A DNA stretch of 64,000 bases from NCBI RefSeq assembly GCF_002813425.1, contig NZ_PHUL01000001.1:2673001-2737000 (forward strand), read 5' to 3'. The stretch is from Cellulophaga sp. RHA19. Its GTDB lineage: Bacteria > Bacteroidota > Bacteroidia > Flavobacteriales > Flavobacteriaceae. Positions within the stretch are counted from its first letter, which is position 1, and each line of letters opens with the position of its first letter. The position numbers and the translations under genes were made by a program. The notes below the pieces were generated by a model that saw only the letters and a program-made list of their open reading frames with translations, ran no database searches and had not been told where the DNA came from. Below, one piece after another: positions 34,088-41,785 of this stretch.

Positions 34088-34468
34088 TTATGTATGGCAC
34101 TGCTCGCACTTACCTTGTAAAAGTACTTGTGAAACATCTACAACCCTGTTAGGTATTTTAGGTATTACAACATCTGCAGGCAGGCAATCTACCTTACCAC
34201 AGTTAGAACATTGAAAATGTGGGTGCGCATCTGAATGATTGCTAGATGAACATCCATTACATTTTGCGTACCATTTATGACCGTTTTTGCCTAAAAATGA
34301 ATGTAAATAACCATCATCTTCAAACTTATCTAAAACACGATAAATAGTAGTTTTATTCATTTGAGCACTAAAACGCTCAATTAAAGTAGTTACAGAAATT
34401 GCAGCTGAACTTTTATCAAATTCATCGTGTAATATTTTAACCGACTTTGTTTTTCTTACAATACCCAT
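34088..34468 (-). CDS. Fur-family metalloregulator (Zur/Fur type)
   Basis: A 126-residue repressor. The winged helix (~1-75) contains NKTTIYRVLDKFEDDGYLH, the Fur recognition helix. The metal-binding domain has HPHFQCSNCGKVDC and a second CEQC pair near the C-terminus, a structural zinc site. The ATG at 34468 (MGIVRK) is preferred; a TTG at 34486 would add six residues overlapping the candidate operator. A similar operator lies upstream of the TonB-associated genes at 38816, so it probably controls itself and that unit. Zinc is a guess based on His-rich lipoproteins nearby. Confidence 0.85.
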   Translation of the reverse strand: MGIVRKTKSVKILHDEFDKSSAAISVTTLIERFSAQMNKTTIYRVLDKFEDDGYLHSFLGKNGHKWYAKCNGCSSSNHSDAHPHFQCSNCGKVDCLPADVVIPKIPNRVVDVSQVLLQGKCEQCHT

Positions 34469-34472
34469 AGTA

Positions 34473-34480
34473 CAAAAATA
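34473..34480 (-). promoter_or_regulatory. Candidate -7 element TATTTTTG of the Fur-family gene
   Basis: It reads TATTTTTGT on the minus strand, 4 nt before the ATG, again implying a leaderless or nearly leaderless transcript. It adjoins the operator at 34481. Confidence 0.45.
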
Positions 34481-34497
34481 ATGCAACTGGAATGCAA
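34481..34497. promoter_or_regulatory. Candidate metalloregulator operator, TGCAA direct repeat
   Basis: ATGCAACTGGAATGCAA contains TGCAA twice with an 11-bp period, one helical turn. It matches the site at 38816-38832 at 13 of 17 positions. It lies directly upstream of the -7 element of the Fur-family gene, which suits autorepression. Confidence 0.55.
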
Positions 34498-34560
34498 AAA
34501 AAAGAATCTGCTTAGTTTTAACTTAATTAACACCTAGCATTGTACTACTTAACGGTAAAA

Positions 34561-35040
34561 TTAATCTACTATTTTTATGTCTATAGAGGTTCTAGATTGC
34601 CAGCCTGTTTGGTCTGTTACAGAGTAAGCACAGTGGTAATCACCCGTATCAATATCGTCCGGAATTGTTAAGCTTACGTTTATTTCATAACTGGTAGAAC
34701 CTTCAGGAATCGTATAGTTTTCCATATAAATAAAAGGGTTTATGGCTTGTTTAATAGGTTCTAAATTACATTCTCCCTCTTGGTCATCATGGGTATGATG
34801 GTCAAAATTATTATGAACATCTAAACTATAAGATGCCAAAGCTTTGTTGTCTGTAACCTGAGCTCTAAAACTATAGGTTTCTCCTTTTACTAATTGCACA
34901 CACGGTTGTGGAAAACCTTGAGTGTAATTAATGCTAATTGTTGGTTTTTCTTCATCTTTATCACTACTATCATCACTAGAACAAGAAGAAATAATAGTTA
35001 ATAATGGTAAAAAAAAGAAATATTTTAATTTAATTTTCAT
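34561..35040 (-). CDS. DUF4625 lipoprotein, His-rich
   Basis: A 159-residue lipoprotein (signal peptide with TIISS-C20, then an SSDDSSDKDEE linker that favours outer-membrane sorting). One DUF4625 immunoglobulin-like domain follows. A loop DHHTHDDQEGEC is rich in His, Asp and Cys and could bind divalent metal. The domain ends IDTGDYHCAYSVTD, the family's 'aGdYh..v.vtD' step. It is the last gene of the receptor operon, and a hairpin separates it from the two-domain DUF4625 gene upstream. A metal-chaperone role is inferred. Confidence 0.75.
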   Translation of the reverse strand: MKIKLKYFFFLPLLTIISSCSSDDSSDKDEEKPTISINYTQGFPQPCVQLVKGETYSFRAQVTDNKALASYSLDVHNNFDHHTHDDQEGECNLEPIKQAINPFIYMENYTIPEGSTSYEINVSLTIPDDIDTGDYHCAYSVTDQTGWQSRTSIDIKIVD

Positions 35041-35056
35041 TTTCAGAATTTTTAAA

Positions 35057-35085
35057 ACCGCATAGAGAAAAACACTCTATGCGGT
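35057..35085 (-). promoter_or_regulatory. Intergenic hairpin between the two DUF4625 genes
   Basis: ACCGCATAGAG pairs perfectly with CTCTATGCGGT (11 bp, 7-nt loop). On the coding (minus) strand only four T residues follow, so it is likely a leaky terminator or processing site within the operon. Confidence 0.6.
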
Positions 35086-35093
35086 ATTTTTTA

Positions 35094-35882
35094 TTATTCA
35101 GTTACATCAATATGTGTATCGTATTTTTTGGTGTTACCGTCTTCATCTTCAACAGTAAAAACCATATGATACTCGCCAGCAGGTGCAGTAGCAGGCACAT
35201 CTATATGCTCGTGAAATTCAGCTTCAGTTTTTTCATGGTATTTTTCTAAGTATTCTTTTTCAAAATCCCATTCTTCTTCACCATCTTTAAGAGTAAGACC
35301 GTGAGCGTGTATATCTACAGTAATATTATGTATACCATTTACAGCATTTATCATAAATTCTGCATGAAAATCCTTTCCTCTAACAACGCTTGCATCTAAA
35401 GAGATATCACTTAAAGCAATAGGATCTTTAATATCTATATGACCTTCTACTTCAGTGCTATTTCCTTCTTCATCTGTAACAACCAACTCTATGTGGTACT
35501 CACCAGCAGGTACATTAGATGGTACATCTATGTGCTCATGAAATGTAGGATTAATTACTTGGTAGTTAGCACCAGTATAAACTTTTTCAAAATCCCATTC
35601 TTCTTCACCTTCACCAACTTCTAAGTCGTGTGCATGAATGCTAATAGCAATACTTTTTACAGTAGCTTCTGCATTAATTTTTGCTTCTAAATGAATGTCA
35701 GAACCTCTATAAACGTACTGTTCTGTAGAATGGTCACCACCTTCGCCATACTCAAAATCTGTAATTAAAGGAGCATTTAAAGCATTAGAATCATCATCAC
35801 TACTACATGATTGTAAAAAGAGTCCTAGAAAAGCAACGATTGCTAAAAATTTAAAATTTGCCTTTTTAATGTTTGTTTTCAT
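35094..35882 (-). CDS. Tandem DUF4625 lipoprotein with HxH motifs
   Basis: A 262-residue lipoprotein (lipobox LFLQS-C26, SSDDDSN linker). Two homologous DUF4625 domains follow (~38-152 and ~153-262). Each repeats the same marks: an IHAHDL or IHAHGL segment, EEEWDFEK, FHEHIDVP, and PAGEYHIELVVTDEEGN or PAGEYHMVFTVEDEDGN. The repeated HAH, HEH and acidic residues are plausible metal ligands. It lies 27 bp after the TonB receptor, so it is probably the surface or periplasmic partner of that transporter. The metal is not determinable from sequence. Confidence 0.8.
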   Translation of the reverse strand: MKTNIKKANFKFLAIVAFLGLFLQSCSSDDDSNALNAPLITDFEYGEGGDHSTEQYVYRGSDIHLEAKINAEATVKSIAISIHAHDLEVGEGEEEWDFEKVYTGANYQVINPTFHEHIDVPSNVPAGEYHIELVVTDEEGNSTEVEGHIDIKDPIALSDISLDASVVRGKDFHAEFMINAVNGIHNITVDIHAHGLTLKDGEEEWDFEKEYLEKYHEKTEAEFHEHIDVPATAPAGEYHMVFTVEDEDGNTKKYDTHIDVTE

Positions 35883-35909
35883 TTTTTTAATTTTAATTGT
35901 TGTTTGTAT

Positions 35910-38285
35910 TTATTTAAATGGAATTGTTAATGACACCGAAATGTTTCTACCAGCTTCAGGAACATCTATCAGCCTATAAAAACTAGTGTGATTGTAATAT
36001 TTGGTATTGAATACGTTATTTAATTTTAGTCTTAAATCTACTGGAGCACTGTTTTTAAAAATGTTCATTTTTGATGTAAACGACATATGCAGCACATTGT
36101 AACCGTCTGTAGTCTGCTCTGGAGGTACAATTTCTTCTTGTGCTGCAGTAATTTTATAATCTACAGAGATTAGAGGTCTTTTAAAAAATGAAAAATCTTT
36201 AAATTGATAAGAGGCAGAAAATAGACCAGATAATGGAGGTGAAAAAGGGAGTGTAAAATCTTTTTTTAACCCACTAGTTTGCCTAGAGTACACATATTCT
36301 GCAGATGCGCTTAGTGTTACATTTTTTATAACTGTGGTACTTGCATTAAATTCTCCGCCAAACCTAAAAACTTTGCTTTGTGTGTATTCGTAAATTTGTA
36401 ATGTTTCAAAATAATTTGAGGTTGGATTTAAGTATATGTAGTTCTCAAATAAATTAATAAAAGGGCTAATGCCTAAACTAAACTGTTTTTTAGTGTGATT
36501 TATATCTAAGTCTAGTTGATAAGCTACCTCTGGTTTTAAGTCTAAATTTCCTTTCTCAAACCTATACATATGATAATTAACACCGTCTGATGCCAACTCG
36601 TTAGCTAGTGGCATCCTAAAGCTTTTACCAAGGTTTATTTTGTAAGTTGTATTGTTGTTAATATAGCTAAGACCAACAGAAGCACTTAAGTTATTAAAGT
36701 TTAAACTTTTGTTTTTAGAGCGTTGTAAATATTCTTGGGAGGTAGAGCCATCATTGTTTTTTACAGTAGAAGGAAACCAATCATAATACGCTTTAGTGTC
36801 TATAATACCATAGTCATAACGTGCACCAGCTAGTAGGTGTAAATTAGAGTTAATTTTAAACTGATCATACCCAAAAGCACCAACAGTAAAACGATTATAT
36901 TCAGGAATTAAAAATCCCCAACCACCAATAGTGTTGTTTTGCAGTTCCATATTTACACCCATTACCATATGGTGTTTGTTATGAATGTTAAATGCATCTC
37001 TGGCATTTAAAGTGTAGGTATTTTTAGTAAAAACACGTTCTTTAGTATTTGGTGGCTTGGGCATATACCCATGCGGAATAGGTTCTGAGTGTTCTTCTCT
37101 TTTGTTGTTCTGAAAACCTAAATCAAAATGTAAAATATGTTCACCTGTGTTTACAGTAGTGTTATTGCTAACTCTAAAATGATTTACTTTGTGGTAGGGT
37201 AAATCTATATCTCTGTTAGAGGTATCATAATCTATTTTAGATGTTCTAACCTCTAAACCATGTGCATTTGCAAAAAATCCGTTTTTAGCATTTACATTGC
37301 TAAATAGTGTTTCTGTTTTTATATTATCTGCAACGTAACCAATACTAACACTGGCATTGGCCTCTTTACCAGCAGTGTTTCTTAAATTATTTTTATGAAG
37401 CTCAAAAATGTAATTTTCATAATTAATTTTAGATGTAGGTACTTTGTAGTCACCATAATCTCTATATGTTAATCTTGTACGATAAAACCATTTTTCTTTT
37501 CTAGATGTTAAGCCTACAGATACACCAAGTAAGTCGTTATTACTTTCTCCAAGAATATTTAGGTCGCCATTAAAAGAGTTTTGTAATGGTATTTTATTTG
37601 GTTGAATATTAACAACGCCTGCAATAGCATCTGACCCAAAAAGTAATGAAGCCGGACCTTTTATAATTTGTATGTTTTCAATTCCTTGTTGGTCTATTTC
37701 AAGTCCGTGATCGTTACCCCATTGTTGAGCCTCGTGTTTAATACCGTTTTGCACCACAGCAACTCTATTAAAACCAAGCCCTCTTATAACGGGTTTACTT
37801 TGTCCAGAACCAATATTTATAGTACTAACACCAGGTATTTTACTTAAAGTCTGCATAAGACTGTTTTCTCTGTTTTTATCTAGAAATTCTTTGCTAACTG
37901 TATGTGTAACTATTGGAGATTCTTTTGCTTTTCTACGTTTAGTTTTTCCTGTAACTGCTACTTCATTTAAAACGGTAGAAGACTCTTTTAAAAGTACTTT
38001 AATGTGTTTGTTAGCATTATTTTTTAAATTAATAGTAACAGTTTCTGAAGCATAACCTACGTGAGATATAGTAATAGAACTAGTTTGTTTTTTGTTGTTT
38101 TTAATAATAAACTCTCCTGTAGAAGAAGAAACGGCAAATAAATTATTACCCGTAATATTAGCACCTTCTATAGGTTTTAAGGTATTGGCATCTAGCACAG
38201 ATCCTTTTATCTTAAAAGAATTTTGCGCTGTTGCAGTAGAACATATGCTAATAAATAAGCATATACTCAGCATTTTATAAAGCAT
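35910..38285 (-). CDS. TonB-dependent outer-membrane receptor with carboxypeptidase-like N-terminal domain
   Basis: A 791-residue outer-membrane protein. It has a signal peptide (SICSTATAQ) and a CarboxypepD_reg-like domain at ~22-105 (FKIKGSVLDANTLKPIEGA...). A plug domain at ~120-240 has LNEVAVTGK and the plug motif KPVIRGLGFNRVAVVQNG, followed by IEIIKGPASLLFG-type text (here IQIIKGPASLLFGSDA). The rest is a beta-barrel ending in an aromatic-F strand (SLTIPFK). Its partners are two His-rich DUF4625 lipoproteins downstream and a His/Cys small membrane protein upstream. This points to metal ion or metallophore uptake energised by TonB. Confidence 0.88.
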   Translation of the reverse strand: MLYKMLSICLFISICSTATAQNSFKIKGSVLDANTLKPIEGANITGNNLFAVSSSTGEFIIKNNKKQTSSITISHVGYASETVTINLKNNANKHIKVLLKESSTVLNEVAVTGKTKRRKAKESPIVTHTVSKEFLDKNRENSLMQTLSKIPGVSTINIGSGQSKPVIRGLGFNRVAVVQNGIKHEAQQWGNDHGLEIDQQGIENIQIIKGPASLLFGSDAIAGVVNIQPNKIPLQNSFNGDLNILGESNNDLLGVSVGLTSRKEKWFYRTRLTYRDYGDYKVPTSKINYENYIFELHKNNLRNTAGKEANASVSIGYVADNIKTETLFSNVNAKNGFFANAHGLEVRTSKIDYDTSNRDIDLPYHKVNHFRVSNNTTVNTGEHILHFDLGFQNNKREEHSEPIPHGYMPKPPNTKERVFTKNTYTLNARDAFNIHNKHHMVMGVNMELQNNTIGGWGFLIPEYNRFTVGAFGYDQFKINSNLHLLAGARYDYGIIDTKAYYDWFPSTVKNNDGSTSQEYLQRSKNKSLNFNNLSASVGLSYINNNTTYKINLGKSFRMPLANELASDGVNYHMYRFEKGNLDLKPEVAYQLDLDINHTKKQFSLGISPFINLFENYIYLNPTSNYFETLQIYEYTQSKVFRFGGEFNASTTVIKNVTLSASAEYVYSRQTSGLKKDFTLPFSPPLSGLFSASYQFKDFSFFKRPLISVDYKITAAQEEIVPPEQTTDGYNVLHMSFTSKMNIFKNSAPVDLRLKLNNVFNTKYYNHTSFYRLIDVPEAGRNISVSLTIPFK

Positions 38286-38429
38286 AATTAGCTGTTATGT
38301 ATTGTTATAATGGTATTTAACTAATAAATATGTCTATAGCTTTATGTGTAGTTTAACATTCATAAGGTTAGCATTGTAACAAAGCAAACTAGCTCAATTA
38401 CAAAATAAACACACAACTATAAAAGACAA

Positions 38430-38738
38430 TTAGCAGTAAGGCGGAGGAGGTCTACAAAATAACTGAACACTACTATCTGGGTTAGAAAAGTAAACATTGT
38501 AACCTTTAGTAATTTTTTGTGCTAAAATAGGTTTTAGCTTACAAACTTCTGTAAAAGTAAAGTTTACAGAAAGTATGGGAGTATTGTTTTGTACAGTTAT
38601 ATAATCGCAAATAGCACAGTCTGTATGCTCATCATGATTGTCTAAGTGAGTTATAGAGTGTAGTCCTGCTATTTTCATTGTAAAGAAAAGGGCAAGTAAC
38701 AAATATGTAATGCTATTTTTAAACTGATGTAATTTCAT
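38430..38738 (-). CDS. Small His/Cys-rich membrane-anchored protein
   Basis: A 102-residue protein with an N-terminal hydrophobic segment (~10-28, ITYLLLALFFTMKIAGL) that could be a signal or anchor. It is followed by H-L-D-N-H-D-E-H-T-D-C-A-I-C, a dense cluster of candidate metal ligands including a CxxC. The C-terminus is CRPPPPYC. No family is named with confidence. It is the first gene of the metal unit, 144 bp before the TonB receptor, and has the candidate promoter and operator upstream. Confidence 0.7.
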   Translation of the reverse strand: MKLHQFKNSITYLLLALFFTMKIAGLHSITHLDNHDEHTDCAICDYITVQNNTPILSVNFTFTEVCKLKPILAQKITKGYNVYFSNPDSSVQLFCRPPPPYC

Positions 38739-38791
38739 AAATTACTACAAACAATACTTTTATATTACAACTATGTTGCGTTAACTGAGTG

Positions 38792-38799
38792 CAAATATA
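38792..38799 (-). promoter_or_regulatory. Candidate -7 element TATATTTG(C)
   Basis: It matches TAnnTTTGY on the minus strand, 53 nt before the small His/Cys gene. A GTTG lies about 19 nt further upstream and could serve as the -33 element, overlapping the operator at 38816. Confidence 0.5.
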
Positions 38800-38815
38800 T
38801 TATTATTTTATTTTA

Positions 38816-38832
38816 ATGCAACTAAAGCGCAA
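38816..38832. promoter_or_regulatory. Candidate metalloregulator operator, TGCAA/CGCAA direct repeat
   Basis: ATGCAACTAAAGCGCAA has the same 11-bp-spaced repeat as 34481-34497. A further inverted TTGCG...TGCAA pair lies at 38776-38795 around the -7 element. Binding here would block the promoter of the small His/Cys gene and the receptor. Confidence 0.55.
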
Positions 38833-39018
38833 TAATAAAAATTTTAAAAAGTATGGAGCAAAAACTAAGTAGCATATTTCTAATATATTAAGTGTTTATA
38901 GTACTTTTTGAAGAATAGATATAAAAGTATTATTGGATGTAATAATGTGTTTTTTGATCAGTTTTACGGTTAAAAATCACTAATAAACCAAAAGTTATAT
39001 AAAAACACTATAAAACCG

Positions 39019-39026
39019 TATTTTTG
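39019..39026 (+). promoter_or_regulatory. Candidate -7 element TATTTTTG(C)
   Basis: It matches TAnnTTTGY and ends 6 nt before the ATG at 39033. Confidence 0.4.
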
Positions 39027-39032
39027 CACGCT

Positions 39033-39785
39033 ATGGAAGAATGGTATCATTACCTACTATTAATTGTAGTTGGTTTTGCAGTAGGATTTATTAATACAGT
39101 TGCAGGTGGAGGATCCTTAATTTCATTGGCAGTATTAATATTTTTTGGTGTGCCACCTAGTATAGCAAATGGTACCAATAGGGTAGCAGTAGCTATACAG
39201 TCTGTCTTAGGTGTTGCAGGTTTTAAAAGTAAAGGTGTAAGTACTTTTCCGTTTAATATTTACTTAGGTATATCTGCAATGTTGGGTTCTATAGTTGGCG
39301 CAAATATAGCTGTAGAGGTTAGCGGTGAAACTTTTAATAGAATTTTAGCTGTAGTAATGATGGTTGTATTGCTCATCATTATTTTTAAACCAAAATTAAA
39401 AACCGAAGATATACACGAGCGTATTACAGGTAAATACTTGTGGATTGGAGTAATAGCCTTTTTCTTTTTTGGTATTTATGGCGGCTTTATTAATGCAGGT
39501 TTAGGTTTTATAGTTATTCTGTTTTTACATTATGCCAACCGTATGACCTTAGTACGTGCCAACGCAACAAAAGTAGCGGTAGTTTTAATCTATACTTTAG
39601 CGGCGCTTGCGGTTTTTATATATTATGATAAAATAATTTGGGAAATAGGTCTTGTTTTGGCAATAGGTAATGGTTCTGGTGCTTGGGTAGCAAGTAGAGT
39701 TTCTGTTGCTAGGGGAGACGGATTTATAAAAAAGTTTTTAATGCTAATGATTGTTGTTATGGCTATTAAACTTTGGTTTTTTTAA
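39033..39785 (+). CDS. TauE/SafE family transporter (TSUP)
   Basis: A ~250-residue inner-membrane protein with about eight hydrophobic segments. The first helix carries VGFAVGFINTVAGGGSLISL and the symmetric second half GIYGGFINAGLGFIVIL, the paired GG-containing motifs of the TSUP/TauE-SafE family. Members export or import sulfite, sulfoacetate or related organosulfur anions. The ATG at 39033 (MEEWYH) is preferred over a TTG at 39024 that lies in the -7 element. The nitroreductase gene follows at 15 bp. Confidence 0.85.
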   Translation: MEEWYHYLLLIVVGFAVGFINTVAGGGSLISLAVLIFFGVPPSIANGTNRVAVAIQSVLGVAGFKSKGVSTFPFNIYLGISAMLGSIVGANIAVEVSGETFNRILAVVMMVVLLIIIFKPKLKTEDIHERITGKYLWIGVIAFFFFGIYGGFINAGLGFIVILFLHYANRMTLVRANATKVAVVLIYTLAALAVFIYYDKIIWEIGLVLAIGNGSGAWVASRVSVARGDGFIKKFLMLMIVVMAIKLWFF

Positions 39786-39800
39786 TACAATTGATGAAAA

Positions 39801-40433
39801 ATGGAGATTATTAAAAAGTTAGAATGGCGTTACGCTGTTAAAAAGTTTAATGAAGATATTGTACTATCAGATGCAAAAATAGAAGCAATAAAAGAAGCTT
39901 TTAACTTAACAGCTACATCATATGGTTTACAACCTACAAAAATGGTTGTTGTTAAAAACAAAGCATTACAGCAGCAGTTGGCAGCAAGCTCATACAAGCA
40001 ACAGCAAGTGTCGCAGGCGTCTCACGTATTGGTTTTATGTAGAGAAACTGAAATAAGCTCTGCTTATATAGCTAATTATTTTAAACGAGTACAACAAGTA
40101 AGAGGTACTAGTTCTGATATTTTAGATCCGTTTAAAGAACAATTAACAGCTAGTTTTAGTAAAAAAAACGAGCAAGAAATAGCACAATGGGCAATTAATC
40201 AGGCTTACCTTATTTTAGGAAACTTGTTAACTGTTTGTGCTGCGGTAGAAGTAGATGCTTGCCCAATGGAGGGCTTTGTGCCTGCAGAATATGATACACT
40301 ATTAGGATTAGATAAGCTAAATTTGGCTTCTGTTTTGGTTATGCCAATAGGTATAAGAGCAGATGACGATGTGTTTTCTACCTTTAAAAAAGTACGTAAA
40401 GAGACTGTAGAAAGTGTGATAGAAATAGCCTAA
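39801..40433 (+). CDS. NAD(P)H-dependent nitroreductase family oxidoreductase
   Basis: A 210-residue FMN enzyme of the nitroreductase fold, NfsB-like. The N-terminus LEWRYAVKKFN carries the RxAVKxF FMN-binding motif. Next is FNLTATSYGLQPTKMVVV, with S/Y and QP in the usual place, and the dimer region ends LTVCAAVEVDACPMEGFVPAEYD, the family-typical CPMEGF. It transfers hydride from NAD(P)H to nitro- or quinone-type substrates. It is likely co-transcribed with the TauE gene 15 bp upstream. Confidence 0.88.
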   Translation: MEIIKKLEWRYAVKKFNEDIVLSDAKIEAIKEAFNLTATSYGLQPTKMVVVKNKALQQQLAASSYKQQQVSQASHVLVLCRETEISSAYIANYFKRVQQVRGTSSDILDPFKEQLTASFSKKNEQEIAQWAINQAYLILGNLLTVCAAVEVDACPMEGFVPAEYDTLLGLDKLNLASVLVMPIGIRADDDVFSTFKKVRKETVESVIEIA

Positions 40434-40511
40434 AATTAGTAACTTTACAGTTCTATTGAAGCTATTTTATAATAGCGTTGTTAAGATTAAAAAATAAGAA
40501 AAATATACAAT

Positions 40512-41705
40512 ATGCCAGGATTTGAATTTTTTGGAGATAAGGAAAGAGCAGAAGTACAAAAGGTACTAGACTCAGGTGTTTTAATGCGTTATGGTTTTGA
40601 CGGTATGCGTGGCGACCAATGGAAGGCATTAGAGCTAGAGGAAGCCTTAACTAAAAGAATGGAAGTAGGTTATGCACAATTGGTAAGTAGTGGTACTGCA
40701 GCTTTAACAGTTGCATTGGCTAGTGCAGGTATTGGTGCAGGAGACGAAGTAATTATGCCAACATTTACTTTTGTTGCTAGTTTTGAGTCTATTTTAGCAT
40801 TAGGAGCTGTTCCTATTTTAGTTGATGTAGATAATACGTTAACCTTAGATCCAGAAGCGGTAGAAAAAGCAATTACGCCAAAGACAAAGGTAGTTATGCC
40901 TGTGCATATGTGTGGTTCTATGGCTAATTTAAGTGCTTTAAAAGCTATTTGTGACAAGCATAATTTATTGTTATTAGAAGATGCTTGCCAAGCAATTGGT
41001 GGTACTTATGAAGGTAAACCTTTAGGTAGTTACGGAGATTTAGGATGTTTTTCTTTTGATTATGTAAAAACAATAACTTGTGGTGAAGGTGGTGCTGTAA
41101 TTACTAACAATGAGCAGTACTATAAAAATGCAGACCATTATTCAGATCATGGTCATGATCACATAGGTAAAGATAGGGGAGCAGAAGATCACCCATTTTT
41201 AGGATACAACTACAGAATTTCAGAATTACACGCAGCAGTAGGTGTAGCTCAGGTACAAAGATTAGATGAATTTATAGCAATACAGAAAAAAACGTATACT
41301 ATTTTACGTAATACATTGTCTACAATACCAGAGGTAACTTTTAGAGCTGTACCTGAAGGAGGAGAAGAAAATTACTCTTTCTTATCTATATTTTTACCAA
41401 CAGAAGAATTAACTAAAAAAGCGCATAAAGCTTTAGGTGAAAATAGTGTTGATGCTTGTTTTTACTGGTATGCAAATAATTGGCATTACTATAAAAAATG
41501 GGCTCACTTAACTAATTTAACATCTTTAGGTAAGCTACCTAATGAGGTTAAAGAGCAACTGCCAGATTATAGCAAGTCAGACTTTTCTAAATCTGACCAA
41601 TGGATTAGTAGAACAATTTCTTGTCTAGTAAAATTAGGATGGACTGATGAGGAAGTAGAGCAGAGAGCTGCTAATATGGTTAAAGCAATAAAATCTGTAT
41701 TATAA
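40512..41705 (+). CDS. DegT/DnrJ/EryC1/StrS family aminotransferase
   Basis: A 397-residue PLP enzyme of the sugar-aminotransferase class. PLP-binding marks are SSGTAALTVALASAGIGAGDEVI, LLLEDACQAIG with the conserved Asp, and the Schiff-base lysine K186 in FSFDYVKTITCGEGGAV. The His-rich segment YSDHGHDHIG and YNYRISELHAAVGVAQ follow. Such enzymes usually transaminate keto-sugars for surface glycans or aminoglycosides, but no other sugar genes are nearby, so the substrate is open. A bidirectional terminator follows. Confidence 0.88.
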   Translation: MPGFEFFGDKERAEVQKVLDSGVLMRYGFDGMRGDQWKALELEEALTKRMEVGYAQLVSSGTAALTVALASAGIGAGDEVIMPTFTFVASFESILALGAVPILVDVDNTLTLDPEAVEKAITPKTKVVMPVHMCGSMANLSALKAICDKHNLLLLEDACQAIGGTYEGKPLGSYGDLGCFSFDYVKTITCGEGGAVITNNEQYYKNADHYSDHGHDHIGKDRGAEDHPFLGYNYRISELHAAVGVAQVQRLDEFIAIQKKTYTILRNTLSTIPEVTFRAVPEGGEENYSFLSIFLPTEELTKKAHKALGENSVDACFYWYANNWHYYKKWAHLTNLTSLGKLPNEVKEQLPDYSKSDFSKSDQWISRTISCLVKLGWTDEEVEQRAANMVKAIKSVL

Positions 41706-41730
41706 TTTAGTATAGATTATTAAAAATAGA

Positions 41731-41765
41731 AAAATCCCTTAAAACTTAGTTTTAAGGGATTTTTT
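41731..41765. terminator. Bidirectional terminator
   Basis: AAAATCCCTTAAAA pairs perfectly with TTTTAAGGGATTTT around a 6-nt loop, with A and T runs on opposite sides. It lies between the convergent DegT and ribB genes. Confidence 0.9.
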
Positions 41766-41785
41766 ATTTGTTGTAGTTAAGTTAA

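Noticed and set aside
34469..34486. TTG start adding six residues to the Fur-family protein
   Set aside because: It overlaps the -7 element and operator; MGIVRKTKS is the natural family start.
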